A DNA stretch of 64,000 bases from Granulicella paludicola (lineage in GTDB: Bacteria > Acidobacteriota > Terriglobia > Terriglobales > Acidobacteriaceae), in the NCBI RefSeq assembly GCF_025685545.1, contig NZ_JAGSYC010000026.1, forward strand, positions 248,001-312,000, written 5' to 3'. Positions 1-7,069 of the stretch are shown here, one piece after another (the stretch's first letter is position 1; every line of letters begins with the position of its first letter). The notes beneath the pieces were generated by a model. The model was not told the origin of the DNA and searched no databases. It saw only the letters and a list, made by a program, of their open reading frames with translations. Position numbers and translations under genes: made by a program.

Positions 1-37
1 AACTCTGCCCTTCCTCGTCGTGATTTTAGAGATTGTT

Positions 38-445
38 CTATAGGAACTTTTGCAGCAAAGATCCGGCCAAGCTCCCGAGACTGCCTGGCTCCGCTGCCTG
101 GCCATTCGGAGCGACGTGCGCGAGCACCATCGGCAGGACGGTGGTGAGAGCTGCCTGCGTCATCTCGGGCGAAAGTCCTGCCTTAGCGGCAATCGCCTCC
201 AGCATGCCATTGTTACCCAAGCCGGCTTGCACCTGCTCGGGTGTAGCTGCGGTCGTCTGGCCGCTGGCCCACTGCTCCGCATGTGCGCCGAGACCGCTGG
301 ACTGCAGCGCGCTCAACAGCCCGCCAACACCCTGCGGATGCTCCTGAATCACCTGCATCAAGCCCGTCGCGACCTGTGCGTTTGTGCCGCCCTGGCTGCC
401 CATCGCCTGCTCAGCCATGCTTTCGATCGAATCGAAGATTCCCAT
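38..445 (-). CDS. YidB-like (DUF937) protein
   Basis: 135-residue protein of the YidB/DUF937 type. It starts MGIFDSIESMAEQAMG and continues with a helical region rich in Ala, Gly and Gln, with the family-like stretches LMQVIQEHPQGVGGLLSAL and GLGAHAEQWASGQ. This glycine/alanine-rich helix pattern is typical of YidB homologues. There is no signal peptide or membrane segment, so it is probably cytoplasmic. The molecular function of the family is not established. It is transcribed divergently from the GH39 gene, with about 160 bp between the two start codons holding both promoters. The family call is from sequence pattern only. Confidence 0.75.
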   Translation of the reverse strand: MGIFDSIESMAEQAMGSQGGTNAQVATGLMQVIQEHPQGVGGLLSALQSSGLGAHAEQWASGQTTAATPEQVQAGLGNNGMLEAIAAKAGLSPEMTQAALTTVLPMVLAHVAPNGQAAEPGSLGSLAGSLLQKFL

Positions 446-609
446 GCTTTCTCCTTGCCCTGAATGCGGGCTGCTTACTTTTCGGATAGACGAATAGTAT
501 CCGCTTCCACTTCTCGGTGTCCGATAGAGGCGCTAAATTTTTGCCAATTCCGCCTACAGCCCGCTTTCCTTGAGCCAGCTCCCCACGCTCTCTCGTATCA
601 TCGGGCACG

Positions 610-2298
610 ATGACTCGCCTAATCCTGTCGCTCGCACTCGTTGGCTCCGCTGTGGCTGCTATAGCGCAATCGCCCACCGTTATCCATGTTGATCTCAGCC
701 AGTCGCAGGGCGCGTACAAGCCGATTACTAACTGGTATGGCTACGACGAGCTGAACTACACAACAACGGCGAATGGCCGGAAGCTGCTGGGCGAATTGCA
801 CGATACGAGCGCGCTGCCGGTATACATCCGCGCTCATCACCTTCTCACGTCGGGTGATGGGAAGCCCGCGCTGAAGTGGAGTTCAACGGGAGTCTATTCC
901 GTCGATGCAGGTGGCAAGCCCGTCTATGACTTCCGTGTGATCGACCGGACCTTCGATGCATGGCTCGCTGCCGGTGTTCGGCCTATGGTGGAACTGGGCT
1001 TTATGCCGGAGGCGCTGGCTTCAGGCACGAATCCCTACTATCTTGCCTATCCTCACACCATCGAAGGCTCGGTGCAGAGCCCGCCGAAGGACTATGCGGC
1101 GTGGGGCGAGCTTTGCAGAACGCTCGTGGAGCATCTGGTCTCGCGTTACGGACACGACAAGGTCGCGCAGTGGTACTTCGAGGTGTGGAATGAGCCGAAC
1201 ATTCCCTACTGGCATGGCACCGAGGCCGAGTATTTGAAGCTCTATGACTATGCGGTGAGCGGCGTTCGTACCGCACTGCCAGAAGCCCGCGTTGGCGGTC
1301 CTGCCTCGACGAGCCCGCGTGCCAGCGAGGCGGCAGCGTTTCTCGATGTCTTCCTGAAGCATGTGGCGAACGACAAGAGTGCAGCTAACGGCAAGGCCGT
1401 TCCGTTGGACTTCATCAGCTTCCACATCAAGGGCTCGCCGAAGTTGATCAAGGACGCAGATGGCAGCAGCCATGTGCGCATGGGGCTCGATAAAGAGCTG
1501 ACGGACGCGGACAAAGGCTTCGCGGTGGTTGCGTCGTATCCGCAGTTTCAGAAGCTGCCGATCATCCTGAGCGAGGCTGATCCGGAGGGCTGCGCGGCTT
1601 GTTCCGCAAAGGAAAATCCTGCAAACGGCTATCGCAATGGGCCGCTGTATGCGGCGTATACCGCTGCGACGATCAAAGCGCTATTCGAGCTGCAGGACCG
1701 GCACAAGGTGAACCTGCTCGGGATGCTGACTTGGTCCTTCGAGTTCGAAGGCCGCGAGTACTTTGAAGGGTTTCGCACCCTCGCCACGAATGGCGTGGAT
1801 AAGCCAGTGCTGAACGCCTTCCGCATGGCTGGGAAGATGGGTGGCGAACGAGTTGCTGTCACTAGCTCAGCGGCCGAGCCGCTCGAAGCGATCCTTCAAA
1901 GGGGCGTCTCTGCTTCAGAGATAGATGCGTTCGCTACGCGCGCGGAGCATAGCGCTTCGGTATTGCTGTGGAACTATCGCGATGACGATCTGCCGACAGG
2001 AGCAGCGACGCCGGTAAAGATCGTTCTGAGCGGACTTCCAGCAGACTTGGCCAAGGTCGAGGTGGAGACGTTCACGGTCGACGCGACGCACAGCAACTCC
2101 TTTACAGCCTGGAAGGCGATGGGCAGTCCGCAGCAGCCGACTCCGGCGCAGCAGGCGAAGCTGGTGGCTGCAGGCCAGCTCGAACATGGTGCGCTAACTC
2201 AATCGATCGCGGTCACGGATGGTCGCGTGACGCTGCCGAGTTCCCTTCTACCGCAGGCCACGACGCTTGTGATGCTGCGATGGAAGGAGACGCAGTAG
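610..2298 (+). CDS. secreted GH39-like beta-xylosidase family glycoside hydrolase
   Basis: 562-residue exported glycosidase. Residues 1-20 form a signal peptide ending around AIAQ. The (beta/alpha)8 barrel carries the clan-A signature WYFEVWNEPN, whose Glu (about E195) fits the acid/base, and ILSEADPEG, whose Glu (about E322) fits the nucleophile. Family GH39 acts on beta-xylosides or alpha-L-iduronides; a plant xylan or xyloside substrate is inferred here. The C-terminal part from about residue 430 is a beta-rich accessory domain. It ends 10 nt before the RidA gene, so co-transcription is possible, although RidA is a general housekeeping function. The exact substrate cannot be read from sequence. 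Confidence 0.85.
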   Translation: MTRLILSLALVGSAVAAIAQSPTVIHVDLSQSQGAYKPITNWYGYDELNYTTTANGRKLLGELHDTSALPVYIRAHHLLTSGDGKPALKWSSTGVYSVDAGGKPVYDFRVIDRTFDAWLAAGVRPMVELGFMPEALASGTNPYYLAYPHTIEGSVQSPPKDYAAWGELCRTLVEHLVSRYGHDKVAQWYFEVWNEPNIPYWHGTEAEYLKLYDYAVSGVRTALPEARVGGPASTSPRASEAAAFLDVFLKHVANDKSAANGKAVPLDFISFHIKGSPKLIKDADGSSHVRMGLDKELTDADKGFAVVASYPQFQKLPIILSEADPEGCAACSAKENPANGYRNGPLYAAYTAATIKALFELQDRHKVNLLGMLTWSFEFEGREYFEGFRTLATNGVDKPVLNAFRMAGKMGGERVAVTSSAAEPLEAILQRGVSASEIDAFATRAEHSASVLLWNYRDDDLPTGAATPVKIVLSGLPADLAKVEVETFTVDATHSNSFTAWKAMGSPQQPTPAQQAKLVAAGQLEHGALTQSIAVTDGRVTLPSSLLPQATTLVMLRWKETQ

Positions 2299-2307
2299 AA
2301 TCTGGGC

Positions 2308-2703
2308 ATGAGCTCAGCCAAGACTGTTATCGCCACGACCTCCGCACCTGCCGCTATTGGCCCTTACTCGCAGGCCATTCGCGTGGGAGACACGCTGTTT
2401 ACCTCAGGACAGATTCCTATCGATCCTGCGACTGGCAACCTCGTTGAGGGCGCGATCGTGGAGCAGACGACGCAGGTATTCAAGAACCTTAAGGCGGTGC
2501 TGACCGAGGCGGGTGTCGACTTCAGCCATGTGGTGAAGACGACCGTCTTTTTGAAGAGCATGAGCGACTTTACCGCCATGAACGAGGTGTACGCGAAGAA
2601 CTTTACTGAAGCGTTTCCTGCGCGTTCGACGGTCCAGGTGGCGGCGCTGCCGAAGGATTCGCTGGTCGAGATCGAATGTGTCGCCAAGTATCCGGTTGCG
2701 TAG
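2308..2703 (+). CDS. ridA: RidA family reactive enamine/imine deaminase
   Basis: 131 residues, the usual length of RidA/YjgF proteins. Family members hydrolyse reactive 2-aminoacrylate and related enamine/imine intermediates released by PLP enzymes, acting as cytoplasmic trimers. Visible family blocks are PAAIGPYSQAIRVGDTLFTSGQ near the N-terminus, the VFKNLKAVLTEAG helix, and the C-terminal PARSTVQVAALPKDSLVEIE, whose Arg binds substrate carboxylates. The start 10 nt after the GH39 stop suggests read-through from that gene. Confidence 0.93.
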   Translation: MSSAKTVIATTSAPAAIGPYSQAIRVGDTLFTSGQIPIDPATGNLVEGAIVEQTTQVFKNLKAVLTEAGVDFSHVVKTTVFLKSMSDFTAMNEVYAKNFTEAFPARSTVQVAALPKDSLVEIECVAKYPVA

Positions 2704-2775
2704 AGCCTGCTCCGTCCGTGCTTCATCCGAAGTGCGGTCTGAAGCATCTAATCTGTATCTGGAGGAGAGAAAAAC

Positions 2776-3171
2776 ATGCCTGAAAAGATTCAGAAGACCG
2801 AGGCCGAGTGGAAGGCCGAGCTGACGCCGGAACAGTATCACGTGCTGCGCGAGAAGGGCACCGAGCGGCCGTTTACTGGCGCGCTGGTGAACAACCATGA
2901 CGACGGCTTCTACCACTGCGCTGCCTGCAATGCCCCGCTGTTCAAGTCGGGAACGAAGTTCGAGTCCGGTTCGGGCTGGCCGAGCTTCTTTGAACCGATC
3001 TCAAAGGATGCAGTCGAACTGCACGAGGACCGCACGTTCGGGATGAAGCGCGTCGAGGTGACCTGCGCCAAGTGCGGTGGACATCTGGGACACGTCTTTC
3101 CGGACGGGCCGAATCCGACGGGCGAGCGTTACTGCATCAACTCGGCTTCGCTTGCGTTCGAGAAGCAGTAA
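2776..3171 (+). CDS. msrB: peptide-methionine (R)-S-oxide reductase MsrB
   Basis: 131-residue stand-alone MsrB, which reduces methionine-R-sulfoxide in oxidised proteins using thioredoxin. It shows the two zinc-binding CxxC pairs ([10 protein letters not shown] and [10 protein letters not shown]), the substrate-site block SGSGWPSF, and the catalytic cysteine in RYCINSASL near the C-terminus. The start is supported by a strong GGAGGAG Shine-Dalgarno just upstream. It is followed by a bidirectional hairpin terminator shared with the convergent rpmB. Confidence 0.96.
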   Translation: MPEKIQKTEAEWKAELTPEQYHVLREKGTERPFTGALVNNHDDGFYHCAACNAPLFKSGTKFESGSGWPSFFEPISKDAVELHEDRTFGMKRVEVTCAKCGGHLGHVFPDGPNPTGERYCINSASLAFEKQ

Positions 3172-3189
3172 ACCGAAGAGAAACACGAA

Positions 3190-3219
3190 AAGCCCCGGCG
3201 GCAGTTGCAGCCGGGGCTT
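3190..3219. terminator. bidirectional terminator between msrB and rpmB
   Basis: A 10-bp perfect GC-rich stem (AAGCCCCGGC pairing with GCCGGGGCTT) around a 10-nt loop. It is followed by CGTTGTTT on the plus strand and TTCGTGTTT on the minus strand. It lies between two convergent genes, so it probably serves both. Confidence 0.75.
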
Positions 3220-3269
3220 CGTTGTTTCTGAGTGCTGAGAAAGCTAAAGGTGTTGCGGTGCTGCGAAGA

Positions 3270-3461
3270 CTAGGCGGCCTTGGTGACCTTGCCCGACTTG
3301 ATGCAGCTGGTGCAGACCTTGACGCGCTTGGTGCCGCCAACGGTTGCAGCCTTGACCGACTGAAGGTTCGGGTTCCAGCGACGACGGGTTACGTTGTGCG
3401 CGTGGGAGATGTTGTTACCAAACTGCGGACCCTTGCCGCAAAGCTCACATACCTGTGCCAT
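3270..3461 (-). CDS. rpmB: 50S ribosomal protein L28
   Basis: 63-residue L28 of the large ribosomal subunit. It begins [20 protein letters not shown] and contains [10 protein letters not shown] and [13 protein letters not shown]. The two cysteine pairs (C5/C8 and C50/C53) mark the zinc-binding (C+) form of L28. Length and motifs match the family throughout. It is transcribed alone on the minus strand, convergent with msrB. Confidence 0.97.
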   Translation of the reverse strand: MAQVCELCGKGPQFGNNISHAHNVTRRRWNPNLQSVKAATVGGTKRVKVCTSCIKSGKVTKAA

Positions 3462-3674
3462 GACTCACTCCAAAAACAGAACTTGTGCCGCAGAACTTCC
3501 CTATACCGACTCTCGACGGAGTCTCGCTCGGGTCCGGCAACTTTCCAGGACAGGAGCGGGGAGGTGGCCGTCGCGGGGGCCTTTTGAGGCCACTCCGCTG
3601 ACACTGCGCCAGCAGATGTAAGGATACCACTGAATCGGGGGATATTGGAAGTTAAAGGTGGGTGGAACCCCCTC

Positions 3675-3717
3675 CCCCTCTCCCTCTCCCTCTCCCTCTC
3701 CCTCTCCCTCTCCCCCC
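3675..3717. repeat. CCCTCT hexanucleotide microsatellite
   Basis: About six tandem copies of a TCCCTC/CCCTCT hexamer, flanked by C-runs. Tracts like this are prone to slippage and copy-number change. It is intergenic and not in a plausible gene. Confidence 0.9.
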
Positions 3718-3748
3718 CATACTTTGAGACTCAAAGTCTTGATTCGAG
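3710..3748. repeat. dispersed repeat segment shared with the region after iscS
   Basis: The sequence right of the microsatellite (CCCCCCATACTTT, then CTCAAAGTCTT) closely matches the sequence right of the 34343-34368 palindrome (CCCCCCATACTTTT, then GCTAAAGTCTT). Two copies in unrelated intergenic positions suggest a dispersed repeat, with the microsatellite expanded inside this copy. Confidence 0.55.
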
Positions 3749-4200
3749 ATCGGTTGAATCCGGACTTCGAGGGTCAAAGTATGGACTTTCGAAGAAGAAA
3801 GCCGCTACGGCTTGCGGGCCGGGCGGCTTTTCCTGTCCTCTACTTCTATTATAGCCGTCTGGAAACAGGAAACATCCATCTTTCTTTGGCGTGAAAAGCG
3901 GCGTGATTATTGGGGATTTCTGATTTACAGGGTGTGAAGGGGCTTGACAGGATTTTGGCGTGGACCGGACTTGTGCTTCTCGCATCGCTGCCGTAAATAC
4001 AACGAGCTCCCAACTGCGCGGTTGATGAAACCATCCGCTTCGGCTGAGATGACACCCTCTTTTGGGTGGGGTCAGATCGTCGTGCCGCTTCCGAGCTCTT
4101 CTGTGTTCTGTTCAGCTTAGAGCGAAGAGTGGGCGAGCCAGGAGTCGAAGCGAGGAAGCGTCATTATATTGATAGGGTGTCTAGAGACGAGGTGAAGCAC

Positions 4201-4632
4201 GTGTCGAAGGTTGATGAGGTGGTTCCCTCCCCTGCTCCGGTGAGTTCGCGGTGGGGTGTCGGGCTGGTGAGCTTTTTCTTCATCCTGGTGCAGAGCGCCT
4301 GCACGATGGTGATGGCGGTGAGCGGCGTTCGGGTAGTGATCGGGTTGAGCGCGCTGGCTGCCGCGGCGGGGCTGCATCGACCGGCAAGTGGTTTTCATGA
4401 AGATGCCATTCGCATCCCGATGATGTTTGTGGCGGGGGGTGGGTCTTTGCTGAACCTGTATGTGATCTGGCGGGTGCGGTCGTTGCGGTCGCGGCCGGCT
4501 TCGGCGTGGCGGGTGGCTCCGGTGACGCCTGAGAAGCGGCGCGGGGAAAACTGGCAGATTGCGCTCGCGGTGGTGACGCTGGTGCTGGTGGCGGCGGAGT
4601 ATGCGACGCACCGGATTGTGCATGGGATGTAG
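4201..4632 (+). CDS. small membrane protein of unknown function
   Basis: Unrecognised protein of about 143 residues with a GTG start chosen because GAGGTG sits 7-8 nt upstream; the reading frame stays open back to 4066, so a longer form cannot be excluded. It shows three or four hydrophobic segments: VGLVSFFFILVQSACTMVMA, VVIGLSALAAAAGL, IPMMFVAGGGSLLNLYVIW and a C-terminal IALAVVTLVLVAAEY. Positively charged residues lie between the last two. No enzymatic motif is visible. A rho-independent terminator follows immediately (4635-4667), which supports a real transcription unit. Confidence 0.55.
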   Translation: MSKVDEVVPSPAPVSSRWGVGLVSFFFILVQSACTMVMAVSGVRVVIGLSALAAAAGLHRPASGFHEDAIRIPMMFVAGGGSLLNLYVIWRVRSLRSRPASAWRVAPVTPEKRRGENWQIALAVVTLVLVAAEYATHRIVHGM

Positions 4633-4634
4633 AG

Positions 4635-4667
4635 GGTCGCGGACTAAAGTCCGCGACCTTTTATTTT
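4635..4667 (+). terminator. rho-independent terminator with CTAAAG-type palindrome
   Basis: An 11-bp perfect stem (GGTCGCGGACT / AGTCCGCGACC) around an AA centre, followed directly by TTTTATTTTTT. The core has the same layout as the dispersed GGGCTRAAGCCC repeats, suggesting the repeat family may double as terminators. Confidence 0.8.
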
Positions 4668-4683
4668 TTGAGGGAGCGTTGTT

Positions 4684-4703
4684 GTCAGGGCTGAAGCCCT
4701 GAC
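4684..4703. repeat. GGGCTGAAGCCC REP-like palindrome
   Basis: Perfect 9-bp inverted repeat GTCAGGGCT-GA-AGCCCTGAC. It is a single half of the composite element seen at 5694, 15104 and 16797. Confidence 0.75.
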
Positions 4704-4746
4704 CTATCGAGTGTGCTCCTATTGAGAGACGTGGTGGTTCGGGAAA

Positions 4747-4777
4747 AGCAGATCCTTCCCTGCGCTCAGGACGACAA
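4747..4777. repeat. dispersed palindrome (CAGATCCTTC...CTCAGGACGACA type)
   Basis: Member of a second dispersed family whose consensus reads CAGRTYCTTCGCTGCGC followed by TCAGGATGACA. Other copies lie near 19228, 40180, 41287, 45579, 50540, 54589 and 57850. All are intergenic. Confidence 0.7.
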
Positions 4778-4793
4778 GCGACAGAGAATAGAG

Positions 4794-5042
4794 CTAAGAA
4801 CTGTTGGAATTTAGTAGTTCTTCGTCCAGGCGAGCGTGGAGACGGTCGCTGAAGCCTGCGGGGAGTTCGAAGACGCGGTCGTCGGCGGTGAGGATGATGA
4901 CGTTGCGCGTGGAGTCGAGGATGGCGGAGCAAAGCTCGCAGTGTTCGAGGTGGCGCTGCACGGTTTCGCGCTCCTCGGCGGATAGAGTGCCGTCAAGGTA
5001 GTCGGAGATGTAATCCCATACGTGCTTGCACTCTATGACCAT
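4794..5042 (-). CDS. zinc-finger anti-sigma factor (zf-HC2), partner of the adjacent ECF sigma factor
   Basis: 82-residue soluble anti-sigma factor. It has the zinc-binding H-x3-C-x2-C motif (HLEHCELC) and an upstream Cys (IECKHVWDYISDYLDG), the standard zinc anti-sigma arrangement. A short helical tail that would contact the sigma factor follows. There is no membrane segment, so it is a cytoplasmic sensor. The ATG at 5042 has an AAGGAGG site 8 nt upstream. The coding region overlaps the end of the sigma gene by 10 nt, implying translational coupling. Zinc or thiol state could control release of the sigma factor; that is inference from the family. Confidence 0.85.
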   Translation of the reverse strand: MVIECKHVWDYISDYLDGTLSAEERETVQRHLEHCELCSAILDSTRNVIILTADDRVFELPAGFSDRLHARLDEELLNSNSS

Positions 5043-5671
5043 GAGAACCACCTCCTTTTCGTCGTACTGACTGACTTCAACTCTGGGACCAGCTGCTTCT
5101 GCAACATGAGACGGGCACGGTGCAATCGGACCTTTACCGATGGCACGCTGATACAGAGTGCTTCGGCTGTTTCGTTGACGCTGAGGTCTTCCATGTCGCG
5201 CAGGACGAAGACGCAGCGGTAGATCTCAGGCAACGAAGCGACGGCGCGCTGCAGCATCTGCTTGACCTCGGCGCGCTCCAGGGCTTCCGAGGGGACCTCG
5301 CGCCAGTCGCGAAGCAGGGCCGGGGTGACGGTGCCGCCTTCTTCGGGTGTGGCGTCGATGGAATCGGTCGGCATGGTGGCGTTGCGACGGAGGCGGTTGC
5401 GAGCCTCGTTTAATGTGATGCTGATGAGCCAGGTGCTGAACTTCGCTTCTGCGCGGAAGGTGGAAAGATTGCGGAAGGCCTTGAGGAAGGCCTCCTGCGC
5501 GACGTCTTCGGCGTCAGCCTCGTTCTTCATGTAAGAGAGGGCCATCCGATAGACGGCGCGTTCGTGCGGACGGATGAGCTCGTGGAAGAGCTGCGTTTGA
5601 CCAGCGAGGATGGAGGCGATCATGGTCGCTTCGTTCTTCGTTTCGTCCGGGTTGGGCTGGGGCGCGGTCAT
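5033..5671 (-). CDS. ECF (RpoE-like) RNA polymerase sigma factor
   Basis: 212-residue group IV sigma factor. Region 2 is visible at about residues 25-95 (YMKNEADAEDVAQEAFLKAF, then the core-binding FSTWLISITLNEARNRLRR). Region 4 is at about residues 140-195 (LPEIYRCVFVLRDMEDLSVNETAEAL, then the recognition helix VPSVKVRLHRARLMLQKQL). It is encoded between DoxX (upstream, same strand) and its anti-sigma (overlapping, downstream), and the divergent bufferin genes start about 1 kb away. This layout suggests it controls the bufferin/DoxX locus. The start is uncertain: the first ATG has no clear Shine-Dalgarno and an internal ATG lies 16 codons later. Confidence 0.9.
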   Translation of the reverse strand: MTAPQPNPDETKNEATMIASILAGQTQLFHELIRPHERAVYRMALSYMKNEADAEDVAQEAFLKAFRNLSTFRAEAKFSTWLISITLNEARNRLRRNATMPTDSIDATPEEGGTVTPALLRDWREVPSEALERAEVKQMLQRAVASLPEIYRCVFVLRDMEDLSVNETAEALCISVPSVKVRLHRARLMLQKQLVPELKSVSTTKRRWFSWS

Positions 5672-5693
5672 GGTGCGGGTGCTTGTTCGCTCC

Positions 5694-5762
5694 GGGGCTA
5701 AAGCCCCTCATCTCAAAAGGGGTTCTTTGACGTACGGGCTGAAGCCCGTACCCTTCAAAGCG
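5694..5762. repeat. composite REP-like element (two GGGCTRAAGCCC palindromes)
   Basis: First palindrome GGGGCTAAAGCCCC (5694-5707) and second GTACGGGCTGAAGCCCGTAC (5732-5751), followed by CCTTCAAAGC. The same two-palindrome unit with the same right end occurs at 15104 and 16797, in the same orientation. Confidence 0.8.
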
Positions 5763-5780
5763 GACTTGTTCAGAGGCTCT

Positions 5781-6245
5781 TTAGTGCGCGGTGTTGAGAC
5801 GCTTGGCTAGAAGGGTATCCAGGGAGAGGTAGCCTGCGCCGAAGATGAGGATGAGGAGACCGGCGAAGAGGAAGGTGTAAGGGTCGGCGATGTAGAACTT
5901 GCCGGGGTCGGAGAAGATGGATACCAGGGCGTCGTGGTCGGCGGTGTAGTAGGCGACTAACATATCGCAGGCAATGAGGAAGGCGATTGGGCGCGAGAAG
6001 AGTCCAAGCATCAGAAGGATGCCACCGAAGAACTCCAGCGCAGAGACGAAGGGCGCGTTAAGGCCGGGGAATGGAATGTTGAGGCTGGCGAAGAATTCGG
6101 TGATCTTGCCGAGGTGATGCAGCTTGCCCCAGCCGTTGGTCACGAGCTGGAAGCCCCAGTAGAGACGGACGGCGAGCAGGAAGGGTGACTGCAGAGCGTT
6201 GAGGGCCCGGACGATGCGTTCATAGAGGTGGATCAACGATTTCAT
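5781..6245 (-). CDS. DoxX family membrane protein (bufferin-locus associated)
   Basis: 154-residue DoxX protein with four predicted membrane helices (about 15-35, 50-75, 82-102, 120-142). Family-type features are VRLYWGFQLVTNGWGKLHHLGKI and the FVSALEFFGGILLMLGLFSRPIAF block. The ATG at 6245 was chosen because GGAGAGAT lies just upstream. DoxX proteins are frequent companions of MNIO/DUF692-DUF2063 bufferin genes, which here lie divergently; a role in redox or metal homeostasis at the membrane is inferred. On its own strand it precedes the ECF sigma gene by about 110 nt, an interval filled mostly by a REP-like element. Confidence 0.88.
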   Translation of the reverse strand: MKSLIHLYERIVRALNALQSPFLLAVRLYWGFQLVTNGWGKLHHLGKITEFFASLNIPFPGLNAPFVSALEFFGGILLMLGLFSRPIAFLIACDMLVAYYTADHDALVSIFSDPGKFYIADPYTFLFAGLLILIFGAGYLSLDTLLAKRLNTAH

Positions 6246-6387
6246 TTTTATCTCTCCGGAGAGCCAGCTCACTGCTATTGCATCAACAGCGATATTGATA
6301 CCACGCGACATATTAGGAACGACTATTGCCTATCATCCTGCGGATGTTGCTGCTGCGACGGTTCGATGCGGCTCTGAGGTTTAGAAA

Positions 6388-6409
6388 CGATTTCCTTGAT
6401 ATGGTTACA
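6388..6409 (-). promoter_or_regulatory. candidate ECF-type promoter for doxX-sigma operon (TGTAACC-N13-CG)
   Basis: Reads TGTAACC, 13 nt, then CGTT on the minus strand, about 145 bp before the doxX start. GTAACC is a recognised -35 type for ECF sigma factors, including one that controls bufferin genes in Caulobacter, as I recall. The spacer is a little shorter than the usual 16-17 nt, which weakens the call. Confidence 0.35.
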
Positions 6410-6495
6410 AATCCATTGTGAGCTGGTGGGCGTATCAACGGTGGATGGCGCTCTTTGCAGAGGACTACAATTCCTCGACGGATTTGCCGTCCGGT

Positions 6496-6517
6496 TGTAA
6501 CCAATCCTGAGGTGACG
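6496..6517 (+). promoter_or_regulatory. candidate ECF-type promoter for bufABC (TGTAACC-N13-CG)
   Basis: Plus-strand copy of the same pattern (TGTAACC, 13 nt, CGAC), about 160 bp before bufA. The identical heptamer and spacing in two outward-facing copies suggests a shared sigma factor for both arms of the locus. Confidence 0.35.
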
Positions 6518-6677
6518 ACTCAAACCACGCAGCAGGTAGTCGTACTGCAGGAGATGTTGAGAGTAGAAGTCAGCTCCTCCATCACACATTTCGTCCACCT
6601 TCTTTCGATCGATAAGAGAAGGCCGTCGTTTGCTAACGCCCAGGCAAAGCCTGGCCCACCGAGGAAAGGTATATACC

Positions 6678-6965
6678 ATGACGAACACCAAGGTTACTTC
6701 GCTTGCTCTGGCAGCAGCATTCGCCGGTTTGGTTGGCGGCACGTCCGCTCGCTTGAACGCACAGACGACCGACAACGCATCGACCTCGACGGCTTCGGCT
6801 GGCGTTGTGCTGGTAGCGCAGGATGCTCCGGCACTGCCCAAGCACAGCTGTAAGGGCAAGAATGACTGTAAGGGCCAGGGCGGCGGCAAGCACCCCGGTA
6901 AGAACAGCTGCAAGGGCAAGGGCGGTTGCGCCACCGACGGCTCGACCCCGCCGAAGGCTGTCTAA
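6678..6965 (+). CDS. bufA: bufferin-type Cys-rich RiPP precursor
   Basis: 95-residue exported precursor. Residues 1-30 are a signal peptide (MTNTKVTSLALAAAFAGLVGG, cleavage near LNAQ). The mature part is small, Gly/Lys-rich and holds four cysteines in two C-x5-C modules, SCKGKNDC and SCKGKGGC. These CKGKxxC repeats are the hallmark of MNIO-modified low-complexity precursors. In the bufferin family the cysteines become thiooxazoles and the product binds copper in the periplasm; applying that here is inference. The ATG has a strong GAGGAAAGG site. The modifying enzyme (DUF692) and its partner (DUF2063) follow on the same strand after a stem-loop. Confidence 0.85.
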   Translation: MTNTKVTSLALAAAFAGLVGGTSARLNAQTTDNASTSTASAGVVLVAQDAPALPKHSCKGKNDCKGQGGGKHPGKNSCKGKGGCATDGSTPPKAV

Positions 6966-6992
6966 CTTCGGAACCAGCTTCTGGTTAGTCTG

Positions 6993-7025
6993 TTGGAGGC
7001 TTGAGAAGGAATCTCAAGCCTCCAA
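6993..7025 (+). promoter_or_regulatory. intercistronic stem-loop between bufA and bufB
   Basis: A 14-bp perfect stem (TTGGAGGCTTGAGA and its complement) around the loop AGGAA, 27 nt after the bufA stop. There is no U-tract, so it is more likely an mRNA-stability or partial-termination element that keeps precursor mRNA in excess over enzyme mRNA. Confidence 0.6.
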
Positions 7026-7069
7026 CGTCATTCAGCGCGCAGAGTGAAAGCGCGCACGAAGGAGAGCTG

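Larger units (their letters stand above)
3462..4200. other. gene-poor, repeat-containing spacer
   Basis: About 740 bp between the L28 start and the small membrane-protein gene. I see no convincing gene. It contains the CCCTCT microsatellite (3675-3717), a segment resembling the sequence after iscS (see 3710-3748), and around 4026-4054 a short stretch (CCGCTTCGGCTGAGATGACA) of the CACTGCGCTTCG...GAGATGAC repeat family. Open frames here, such as a Pro-Ser run, are products of the microsatellite. Confidence 0.6.
6246..6677. other. divergent regulatory region between doxX and bufA
   Basis: 432 bp without a convincing gene. It must hold the promoters of doxX (leftward) and bufA (rightward). It contains two outward-facing TGTAACC motifs (listed separately) and a small CCAGGC-AAA-GCCTGG hairpin at 6640-6654, just before the bufA ribosome-binding site (GAGGAAAGG). 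Confidence 0.65.

Noticed and set aside
3675-3717. CCCTCT tract as a CRISPR-like or tandem regulatory array
   Set aside because: The unit is 6 bp with no spacers; it is a simple microsatellite.
3658-3894. Open frame encoding a Pro-Ser repeat protein
   Set aside because: Produced by translating the CCCTCT microsatellite; no ribosome-binding site and no family.
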